In this document: piece after piece, positions 58,135 to 64,000 of the stretch
How the letters are laid out: each line of letters opens with the position of its first letter
How positions within the stretch are numbered: position 1 is the stretch's first letter
From: Oscillospiraceae bacterium
Lineage (GTDB): Bacteria > Bacillota > Clostridia > Oscillospirales > Oscillospiraceae
Assembly: GCA_017469795.1 (NCBI GenBank)
Contig: JAFUFT010000035.1
Coordinates: 25,260 to 89,259, forward strand
Direction of reading: 5' to 3'
Length of the DNA stretch: 64,000 nucleotides
The notes under the pieces: generated by a model
Told to the model about the DNA's origin: nothing
Seen by the model: only the letters and a program-made list of their open reading frames with translations
Database searches by the model: none
Translations under genes and position numbers: made by a program

Positions 58135-58572
58135 GTGCGCCCGGCGAGCGCACGTTCTATAGGGTGAAAGTCCCGAACGCACCCGGCAGTGGGAAGCGTA
58201 AGCCAAAGGCAAGGGTGTCCGTCGCGAGGTGAAATCTGAAGGAAGCCGGATTTGGAGAGTTGAAAGGTCTCTCCCTGGGCAAAGCTCTGGTCCGACGAAC
58301 AGAAATCTTGTCAGGCCGTAAGCGAGGGTAAGGTTGCATGTCAAACTAAAGCCCAATAACTGCACGGAATCGCATGCGGTAAACAAGGCGGGTATAAGGG
58401 CGAAAGCACGTGTGAGTACCCGGGGAGGTCTCACAGGCGGGGAAAAAAACCTGTAGTAACAACGAACTGTGAGAAGTCAGCAGAGGCCATAGTACCGGGA
58501 AACCGGGAAGGGCCGAACAATCGTAAGTCCGAAGAAGGTTGGCCCAGCGAGAACGGCCAGATCACAAGCAAA
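58135..58572 (+). mobile_element. Group II intron, 5' part (domain I region), truncated
   Basis: The sequence opens with GTGCGCCCGGC, the 5' splice-site consensus GUGYG, and continues with conserved intron-type segments: AGGGTGAAAGTCCCGAACGC, GGCAGTGGGAAGCG, GCAAGGGTGTCC, GAGGTGAAATCTGAAGGAAG and many short paired elements. Only about 435 bases remain. No domain V hairpin, no reverse transcriptase start and no 3' end follow; the next bases code for a beta-helix protein fragment. The exact right boundary (about 58565-58575) is uncertain. Placement just after a terminator hairpin is the habit of class C introns, but class is not assigned. Confidence 0.85.
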
Positions 58573-59067
58573 ATGCCGCCTCCCGCGCCGGAGGATATCC
58601 CGACCCTGCCGCCCGATTTCGAGATGTTGCCCGAGCCGCAGTTCGACGTGCGTTTCGATGCCGCCGATGTCATTTTGAACGGAAGCCTCTATAACGGCTC
58701 CGGCTACTATGGACAGAAGGCAAAACAGCTCTATGTCACGCTGGGCTGGGGCGCGGTCCTGAACGGTGCCATCTCCGCCACGGAGACCATCCACGTGGAC
58801 GAGACCGGCAAACAGAACACCCATTTCACCTGTGACCAGTATTTTTATCTGGTCCATGTGGCGAACCGTCCGTTTTATAACGGCGACAACACTGTAGAGG
58901 TTGTGCTGGAGGCGGGATCCGTGTGGAACGAGACAGACCGAGGTATCGTCACAGCTCTCACCGTGCAGGAGGGTGCGACCCTGGTGGGCAAGGTCACCAT
59001 CGATGGAGCGGAGCTCATCCCCGAGCCAGGCAAGACCTATACCGGGGAGATTGTCGTAAGTTACTGA
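58573..59067 (+). pseudogene. C-terminal fragment of a third beta-helix protein
   Basis: 164 residues starting at an ATG that sits on the intron boundary with no ribosome-binding site. The sequence (PPDFEMLPEPQFDVRFDAAD; LYVTLGWGAVLNGAISATET; TVEVVLEAGSVWNETDRGI; LTVQEGATLVGKVTIDGAEL then GKTYTGEIVVSY) parallels the last 150 residues of the protein at 47456, including the cap motif. The helix proper and N-terminus are missing, so this is the 3' end of a gene cut by the intron or by a later rearrangement. Expression is doubtful. Confidence 0.75.
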
Positions 59068-59086
59068 AAACAGGATTTATAAGGAT

Positions 59087-59112
59087 TTGAGGGCGCCGGT
59101 CGGCGCCCTCAA
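59087..59112. terminator. Bidirectional terminator
   Basis: TTGAGGGCGCC (59087-59097) pairs perfectly with GGCGCCCTCAA (59102-59112), loop GGTC, between convergent reading frames. Confidence 0.75.
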
Positions 59113-59130
59113 GACTTATGTAGATAGGAT

Positions 59131-60840
59131 TCATTCCCGCGATACCTCTTCCCCGGCGATGTAGCCGCTGCACAGGGCAAAGGTCAGGGCGGAGATGGTG
59201 CTCTCGATATAGCCGGAGCCCACATTTCCCGGCATCATGATGCCCCGGGTGTTGTCTCCCGTGGCATACAGGCTCGGCATGGGACGGCCGTTTTTCAGCG
59301 CCTGGGCATTTTCGTCGATGACGATGCCGCCGATAGAGTTTTCGTGGAACAGCTTCAGCGGCAGAGCATACCAAGGACCGTCTGTCATGGGATCCTTGGG
59401 CGGACATTCGATCGGCCCGCCGGGGGTCATAATCGTTTCCGGCACACCGCAGCCTGCGTTATACTCAGCCACCGCCTCCGCGAGCTTATCCGCCGGGATG
59501 CTGAGCTTTGCGCCCAGCTCCTCCAGGGTATCGGCCAGGAACATGGCGTCCCACTCGATCTACTGCTGAAACTCAGCCTTCCAGTTTTCATAGAAGGGGT
59601 TCATATTGCAGCCGGGCACATCCTCCGGACGACCAAAAGCTTCCCGCTCCGCCCGGTCGGCGGTGGCCTCGTTCACGATGCGGTATTCCACCCGCCCCGG
59701 CTCGTCCGCCAGGTGGCTCACGGCGTTTCCGAAAGGCTCAGGCTTTCGCAGCTCGCCGTTTTTGTTCACGTTGACGCCGTGCCGGGAAGTACAAAGAGCG
59801 AATCCCGCCGCGCCGTAGGGATGGCGCATGGGGCCAAACATTCCCACCCGGGCATTCACATAGTCGATATCGACGCCCTGCTCGACACCCATGGTGATGC
59901 CGTCGCCGGTGCAGGTGGCGCAGGTGAAGATATGGACGGGTTCCGCTCCTTCCTTGTAGAAGATGGGATTGAATTTATCGACCAGCTCACGGTTTCTGGA
60001 AAACGCCCCGGCCGCGATGACGCAGGCACCGCAGGAGATATGCAGCTTCCCTCCGGGATCGGAGACCGTAACACCGCAAATCGCTCCGTTCTCATCCAGC
60101 TCAAGGTGTTCCGCCTTTGTGCGATAACGGATCGCACCGCCGTTTTCCAGCAGGATGCCCAGCAGCTTGTTTGTGAGATACCACCCCGTACCGCCGGGGC
60201 CGATGGTGGTGTCGATGCGCTTATGGTTGTACTCCCAGTCATAGGCGGCACAGGGGCCGAAGCCGCCCCAGAACTGGGGGCTGAAGGTGTAATCCTTTCC
60301 AAGATCGTGGCGCTCGATCATCCAGTCCGTGAAATCGGCGTTAGCGTCCAAGATCCGGCGCAGGAGCTTCGGATTCACATGCCCCTCGGTCTTTTCCATG
60401 AACTCGCGGAAGATGCGCTCCCGGGGATCGTCCATACCCGCGGCCTCGTGCCACTTCGACCATACGTTCCGGAATACATGGGCGTACCACGCCGAGCCGC
60501 CGATCTCCTTGTTTTTCTCCAGTACGAGGACCTTTTTCCCCGCTCTGCAGCCAGGGCCGCAGCGGTCAGACCCGAGGCCCCGCCGCCAATCACCAGCACG
60601 TCGCAGGCAAGCTCCTCCGGCGCGTGAGGCGTGACCTCGACGACCGCGTCCGGGTCAGAGATCACGTCGTTGTGGCAGACCTCGGCGCAGTGCCCGCAGG
60701 ACACGCACTTGTCCGGGTCGATCCAGTATTTCGCGTTTTTGAATCGGATGGACTCTGCCGGACACTCCACCCGGCAGCGGTGACAGCAGGAGCACAGCTC
60801 CTGATCGATGACATAGGGCGCCGTCTTTTCCTCCCGAAGA
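59131..60840 (-). pseudogene. Fe-S/FAD-dependent oxidoreductase (fumarate reductase/KstD-like), broken
   Basis: Reading leftward after the SDR stop: two 4Fe-4S motifs (CSCCHRCRVECP, CVSCGHCAEVC), FAD site DVLVIGGGASGLTAAALAAERG, then fumarate-reductase-like flavoprotein sequence (GPGGTGWYLTNKLLGILLEN; NGRPMPSLYATGDNTRGIMM; GNVGSGYIESTISALTFAL). Lesions: an A missing in a run of A residues near 60535 shifts GKKVLVLEK out of frame; an in-frame TAG at 59560-59562 interrupts FQQ/IEWDAM; and no ATG is in frame at the 5' end, the nearest with a GGAGG being one base off frame. An intact relative would insert or remove a double bond in a ring or side chain. The SDR gene upstream ends where this begins, so both were one operon. 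Confidence 0.85.
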
Positions 60841-61602
60841 TCACTGAGCCATTACGCCGCCGTCCACAACGACGGCAGATCCCACCATATAGGACGCCAT
60901 ATCACTGCACAGGAACGCCACGACATTGCCTACCTCCTCGGGGGTCCCCATGCGGCCGACGGGAATGTTGGATTTCCGAAGCGTCTCCTCAAAGCCGATG
61001 GGATCGTTTTTCTTGAACTCCTCCTGCAGCGGCGTCATGATCGCGCCGGGGCACACGGCATTGATACGGATGTTGTTCGCGATCTCCTCCAGGGCGGCGG
61101 CGCGGGTCAGGCCCAACACCGCGTGTTTTGCCAGGTTGTAGGAGGATAGGCCGACGTTGCCGTGAAGTCCCGAAACAGAGGAAATGTTCACGATCGCGCC
61201 GCCGCCCGTTTTCCGCATGGCCTGTATCTCCTCCCGGCAGCACAGGAAGGTACCCCGGAGATCCAGATCCATCACCTCGTCCAGTTCCTCCGCCGGAAGC
61301 TCCGCAACGTTTCGGGGATTGCCCAGCCTGCCGGCATTGTTGCAGGCAATGTCCAGCCGGCCATATGTTTTTACCGCGAAGTCGACCATTGCCGTTACAT
61401 CCTCCGGTTTCGTAACGTCCGCCGCAAACCAAACTGCAGTCCCGCCGTTTGCATTTACCCTGTCTGCCACGGGCCGGGAGCTTTTCTCGCTGCGCGTAAC
61501 GACGACGATCTTTGCGCCCTCCCGGGCAAAACAATTTACGATTCCTTCTCCGATACCCTGTCCGCCGCCGGTGACAATGGCTACCTTATCCTTCAGCAAC
61601 AT
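60841..61602 (-). CDS. Short-chain dehydrogenase/reductase
   Basis: 253 residues, the classic SDR length. Cofactor motif TGGGQGIG (11-18), NNAG (88-91), catalytic Ser141/142, Tyr155 and Lys159 (SSYNLAK), and the CPGAIMTP segment. VVTRSEK after beta-2 lacks the Asp typical of NAD preference, so NADP is likely. These enzymes oxidise or reduce secondary alcohols, including steroid and bile-acid hydroxyls. It is transcribed from a consensus promoter divergent from the MarR gene. Confidence 0.93.
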   Translation of the reverse strand: MLLKDKVAIVTGGGQGIGEGIVNCFAREGAKIVVVTRSEKSSRPVADRVNANGGTAVWFAADVTKPEDVTAMVDFAVKTYGRLDIACNNAGRLGNPRNVAELPAEELDEVMDLDLRGTFLCCREEIQAMRKTGGGAIVNISSVSGLHGNVGLSSYNLAKHAVLGLTRAAALEEIANNIRINAVCPGAIMTPLQEEFKKNDPIGFEETLRKSNIPVGRMGTPEEVGNVVAFLCSDMASYMVGSAVVVDGGVMAQ

Positions 61603-61688
61603 GATCCCATACCTCCTGTATGATGTTTCGACTGATTGCCTTTCCTGTAATACATTTGGAAAACTTGCTACAACAGTAAACTATACTT

Positions 61689-61717
61689 ATTATATACAAT
61701 GCATACTATATTGTCAA
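61689..61717 (-). promoter_or_regulatory. Consensus promoter of the SDR gene
   Basis: Minus-strand TTGACA (61712-61717) and TATAAT (61689-61694) with a 17-base spacer, both perfect matches. The surroundings are very AT-rich compared with the flanking genes. Confidence 0.85.
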
Positions 61718-61745
61718 TATTTCAAGCAGACAAGGGGGTATGCTG

Positions 61746-61793
61746 TTGACAGAAATGCAGGAAATCATATAATATAGCATATATATTATATGC
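61746..61793 (+). promoter_or_regulatory. Promoter and palindromic operator of the MarR gene
   Basis: TTGACA (61746-61751) and TATAAT (61768-61773) with a 16-base spacer. The palindrome GCATATATATTATATGC (61777-61793, 7-base arms) covers the start site, fitting MarR autorepression. Confidence 0.8.
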
Positions 61794-61809
61794 CTCGGAG
61801 GAGAAGACG

Positions 61810-62235
61810 ATGGAGTATTTGCAGGATACGTTCGTGTATCATCTGCTGACGGCGCAGAAGAAGCTGGTGGCCGCGGTGAAGCAGGATTTTACCGATTCGG
61901 GCATTACCCACGAAAACTATATCACGCTGCATTTCATCTTTGAAAACCCCGGCCTGACCCAGGTGGAGCTGGCGGAGAGGAACGACAAGGATCGGAACGT
62001 GATCGTAAAGACCATCGACCGCCTGGAGGCGGCGGGCTTGGTCCGACGGGTGCGGGGAATGAGGGATCGGCGTTCCTTCTGCCTGTTTATAACGGAGGAG
62101 GGCGAAGCCGTCGTCAGGGAGTATTGGGCCCGGTTGGTGCAGCGGCAGGAGGAATGCCTGACCGCCCTCAGCGTCGAGGAGAAGAAAACGCTGATGGCCT
62201 TACTGATGAAGGTGAACGATGAAGGTGAACGATGA
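61810..62235 (+). CDS. MarR-family transcriptional regulator
   Basis: 141 residues with the winged helix in the middle: LTQVELAERNDKDRNVIVKTIDRLEAAGL followed by the wing VRRVRGMRDRRSFCLFITEEG. GGAGG precedes the ATG. MarR proteins usually repress divergent genes and respond to small aromatic or phenolic ligands. The divergent target here is the SDR and broken flavoprotein operon. A 13-base tandem duplication at the 3' end has altered the last residues (MKVNDEGER). Confidence 0.93.
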   Translation: MEYLQDTFVYHLLTAQKKLVAAVKQDFTDSGITHENYITLHFIFENPGLTQVELAERNDKDRNVIVKTIDRLEAAGLVRRVRGMRDRRSFCLFITEEGEAVVREYWARLVQRQEECLTALSVEEKKTLMALLMKVNDEGER

Positions 62236-62239
62236 AGGT
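62205..62239 (+). repeat. 13-base tandem repeat at the 3' end of the MarR gene
   Basis: GATGAAGGTGAAC occurs at 62205-62217 and 62218-62230, followed by 9 more bases of a third copy (62231-62239). The non-multiple-of-three unit shifts frame at each copy and places the stop. It adjoins the truncated transporter remnant. Confidence 0.9.
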
Positions 62240-62244
62240 AGGAC

Positions 62245-62568
62245 ATGATAGCGGTGATATGCGCGATTCGGTTTGACGGAGGATTCGATATTTCTTCCGC
62301 TGCACCTGTTATATGGGGCATTATTCTTTATCTTGCCCTCGCCTGCACAGCTGCTGGGTATCTTCTTCAAAACACTGCGCTCAGATCGATATCCGCAAAG
62401 ACGGTGGCACTTATGCAATGCGCCTGTCCGGTAATGACACCCCTGTTTTCGCTTTTGATTCTGTCGGAGCGCATGAGCGTAGCGGGGCTGATCGGCGCCG
62501 GGATCCTGCTGCTCTGCGTGGACGAGGAGATCCTCACCGGGGAGGATTCGGAAAAACAAAACAGATGA
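62245..62568 (+). pseudogene. DMT/EamA transporter, C-terminal remnant
   Basis: About 107 residues with three hydrophobic segments, including APVIWGIILYLALACTAAGY and the EamA-type end MTPLFSLLILSERMSVAGLI then GAGILLLCVDEE. Full EamA proteins have ten helices and about 290 residues; only the last third remains. The first ATG has no good ribosome-binding site. It was probably cut by the same event that left the tandem repeat. Confidence 0.75.
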
Positions 62569-62599
62569 ACCGAAACTGCACGTATTAAGGAGGGGAAAA

Positions 62600-63532
62600 A
62601 TGACTGACATCAAACGCCTTGGCCTCGGCTGCATGGGGATGAATCTTTCCAACAAGGAGCGCTCCATCGAGACGATTCGCTTTGCGCTGGACAGCGGCGT
62701 CACCCTGCTGAACACCGGCGAATTTTACGGCGGCGGGGAGAGCGAGATGGTGCTTCGGGAAGCGCTGGCGGGGATCCCAAGGGACAGGTATTTTCTTTCG
62801 GTGAAATTCGGTGTACTGCCTAAGCCCGGTGGTGGTATCTACGGACTCGATGTAAAACCGTGGAACGTCAAGGCCCATCTGGCATATTCCCTGCATCGCC
62901 TGGGTCTGGACTATGTGGATCTGTATCAGCCCGCGCGGATGGACGAAGCCGTCCCCGTGGAGGAACTCATAGGAGCGCTGGAGGAGTGCGTACAGGCGGG
63001 ATATGTCCGGCACATCGGCCTGACGCAGCTCACCGCGGCGGAGTTGGCACGGGCGGCAAAGGTCCATCCCATCCAAACGGTGGAGCTTGACTATTCCCTG
63101 GCCAACCGGAGCATCGAGCAAAATAGCGTCCTGGATACGGCCCGTGAGAACGGTATCGGCATCCTCGCCTTCGGTGTGCTCTCTCACGGTCTTCTGTCCG
63201 ACCGTCCGGCAGGGAACGTCGCCTCCGGACGTCCGGGTCCGCCTCCGGCACTGAAGGAGGACGTGATAGCCAAACTTCGCGAGATCGCCTGGGCAAAGAA
63301 CACGACGGTGGAAAAGCTGGCGCAGGCGTATGTGTACGCCAAGAACCCGGACATGAGCGTCCTGATCGGGACGACCAGCAAGGCGCATTTGCAGGATTCC
63401 ATCGACGCGCTCTCGCTGGAGCTGACCGCAAAAGACGTCGCTCGCATCGAAGCGGCGTTCCCGGCGGAGAAGGTCAGCGGCATCGGCATGCGGAACTTTA
63501 CCTTCCGAGACGGGCGGGTCGTCCGAAGCTGA
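62600..63532 (+). CDS. Aldo/keto reductase, non-canonical tetrad
   Basis: 310 residues, TIM-barrel oxidoreductase using NAD(P)H. LGLGCMGMNLS opens the barrel. The usual catalytic Asp-Tyr-Lys-His reads Asn38 (LLNTGEFYGGGESE), Tyr43, Lys69 (FLSVKFG) and Gln110-Pro111 (DLYQPARMD) in place of His. The C-terminal cofactor segment is SVLIGTTSKAHLQDSIDAL. Tyr and Lys are kept, and a His-less 'Y-x-P-A-R' subgroup exists among bacterial aldo/keto reductases, so activity is plausible. GGAGGGG precedes the ATG. It is probably read from the MarR promoter. Confidence 0.88.
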   Translation: MTDIKRLGLGCMGMNLSNKERSIETIRFALDSGVTLLNTGEFYGGGESEMVLREALAGIPRDRYFLSVKFGVLPKPGGGIYGLDVKPWNVKAHLAYSLHRLGLDYVDLYQPARMDEAVPVEELIGALEECVQAGYVRHIGLTQLTAAELARAAKVHPIQTVELDYSLANRSIEQNSVLDTARENGIGILAFGVLSHGLLSDRPAGNVASGRPGPPPALKEDVIAKLREIAWAKNTTVEKLAQAYVYAKNPDMSVLIGTTSKAHLQDSIDALSLELTAKDVARIEAAFPAEKVSGIGMRNFTFRDGRVVRS

Positions 63533-63835
63533 TACAGAGGCGATATCTTCTCCCATAAGAATCCGCTCTTTGAGAACCTGCTCTGAATTGCGAACAGTAA
63601 GCGCATGGGAGGCATCATAATAGTTCTCCCGTGTCTTATGCGGAAACACGCAGAAAAACCGAACGGCGCACATACTGTGGTCTCTCGAACCACAGTATGT
63701 GCGCTCTGCGAGGCGACGCCCGGGCCGTGAGGCCCGGGCTTTTGCGTCGCTGCGCTCCGGTCAGGGGTCGTGCCCCTGCGAGCGCTTGCGCGCTCTACCC
63801 CCACCGCTGGCGCGGCTGTATTCCGAAAAGAGAGC
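63533..63835. other. Intergenic stretch with two strong hairpins
   Basis: No supportable gene. GCGCACATACTGTGGT (63666-63681) pairs perfectly with ACCACAGTATGTGCGC (63689-63704). GCCCGGGCC (63718-63726) pairs with GGCCCGGGC (63731-63739) before CTTTTGCG, a likely terminator. Short GC-rich palindromes continue to about 63800. Confidence 0.6.
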
Positions 63836-64000
63836 ATGGAAATACATAAGCGAAGCGGTTTGAAGATTGATATGATCGCGGAGATGGTCAACCCAACCGT
63901 GCGAGGCTGGATGAACTACTTTGGAAGATACAACAGATCTGCGATGAAAGGCACGTTGGATGTAATCCAGAGACGCTTGATAAAGTGGGCCATGTACAAA
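63836..64000 (+). pseudogene. ltrA: Group II intron reverse transcriptase/maturase, C-terminal part (runs off window)
   Basis: The frame from 63836 reads HKRSGLKIDMIAEMVNPTVR then GWMNYFGRYNRSAMKGTLDV and QRRLIKWAMYK, with no stop before the window end. This is the maturase-specific domain X region (N-P-x-x-R-G-W-x-N-Y-x-G-R/K) of intron-encoded LtrA proteins. The reverse transcriptase palm that should lie upstream is absent; bases 63533-63835 are intergenic. The fragment therefore belongs to a rearranged intron, in the same orientation as the 5' piece at 58135. Confidence 0.85.

Noticed and set aside
60662..60844. A short leftward open frame beginning near the SDR stop with a good GGAGG
   Set aside because: Its product is Ser/Thr/Arg-rich shadow sequence; the Cys-rich ferredoxin frame runs through the same bases one position off, so the ATG is best seen as the displaced start of the broken flavoprotein gene.
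63550..63673. Leftward frame reading TRENYYDASHALTVRNSEQV, which looks protein-like
   Set aside because: It runs straight into antisense of the aldo/keto reductase and has no stop or partner domain of its own; it may be a relic of a mobile-element gene but cannot be supported.

Overview
The window looks like a chromosomal segment of a fairly GC-rich anaerobic Firmicute, most likely a gut Clostridia member of the Oscillospiraceae type. This rests on strong AGGAGG ribosome-binding sites, many intrinsic terminators, LytTR and ANTAR signalling, an S-layer-homology protein, a split (archaeal/clostridial-type) glutamate synthase, a type III glutamine synthetase, an AmtB-PII fusion, BaiCD-like old-yellow-enzyme flavoproteins and a bacterial group II intron. 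Genus cannot be fixed from the sequence alone.

Region 1 (1-7.2 kb) handles iron and export: the end of feoA, feoB, a TetR-type regulator with a near-ideal promoter and overlapping palindromes, and a pair of half-size ABC exporters of the YbtPQ/IrtAB kind. The second exporter runs out of frame into the tail of a lost FtsX/MacB-type permease, which marks a deletion; the permease's own ATPase gene survives. Region 2 (7.3-18.7 kb) holds a decayed calcineurin-like phosphoesterase with SLH repeats, a UvrD/PcrA helicase, a LytTR two-component system with tandem operator repeats, a domain-permuted membrane-bound GH3 enzyme and a surface-anchored beta-helix protein.

Region 3 (18.8-39.6 kb) is a nitrogen-assimilation block. 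A leftward seven-gene operon encodes all parts of a split glutamate synthase, a short type I glutamine synthetase and an ANTAR RNA-binding regulator. Divergent from it are type III glutamine synthetase, AmtB-PII, and then PurF, AsnB, PyrG, CarA and CarB, all glutamine-amide users. Both divergent leaders carry a promoter followed at once by two small hairpins and an intrinsic terminator, which fits ANTAR-controlled antitermination. Region 4 (39.7-45 kb) has an SRAP DNA-protein crosslink protein, a CASTOR/POLLUX-like channel, and a phospholipid operon (phosphatidylserine synthase, decarboxylase and a flippase-like protein).

Region 5 (45.3-64 kb) is accessory. It carries two BaiCD/dienoyl-CoA-reductase-like flavoproteins, three SnoaL/NTF2-like or related proteins, an odd Rossmann-start protein, an orphan solute-binding lipoprotein, a second beta-helix protein and a fragment of a third, an AraC regulator, a broken Fe-S/FAD oxidoreductase, an SDR dehydrogenase, a MarR regulator, a truncated DMT transporter and an aldo/keto reductase. 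A group II intron 5' end and an intron reverse-transcriptase 3' half bracket the last part. The set resembles steroid/bile-acid or other polycyclic redox clusters, but the substrate is unknown. Several of its proteins share Pro/Gly-rich tracts, and the beta-helix proteins share a terminal cap motif; this is the best candidate here for an undescribed system.
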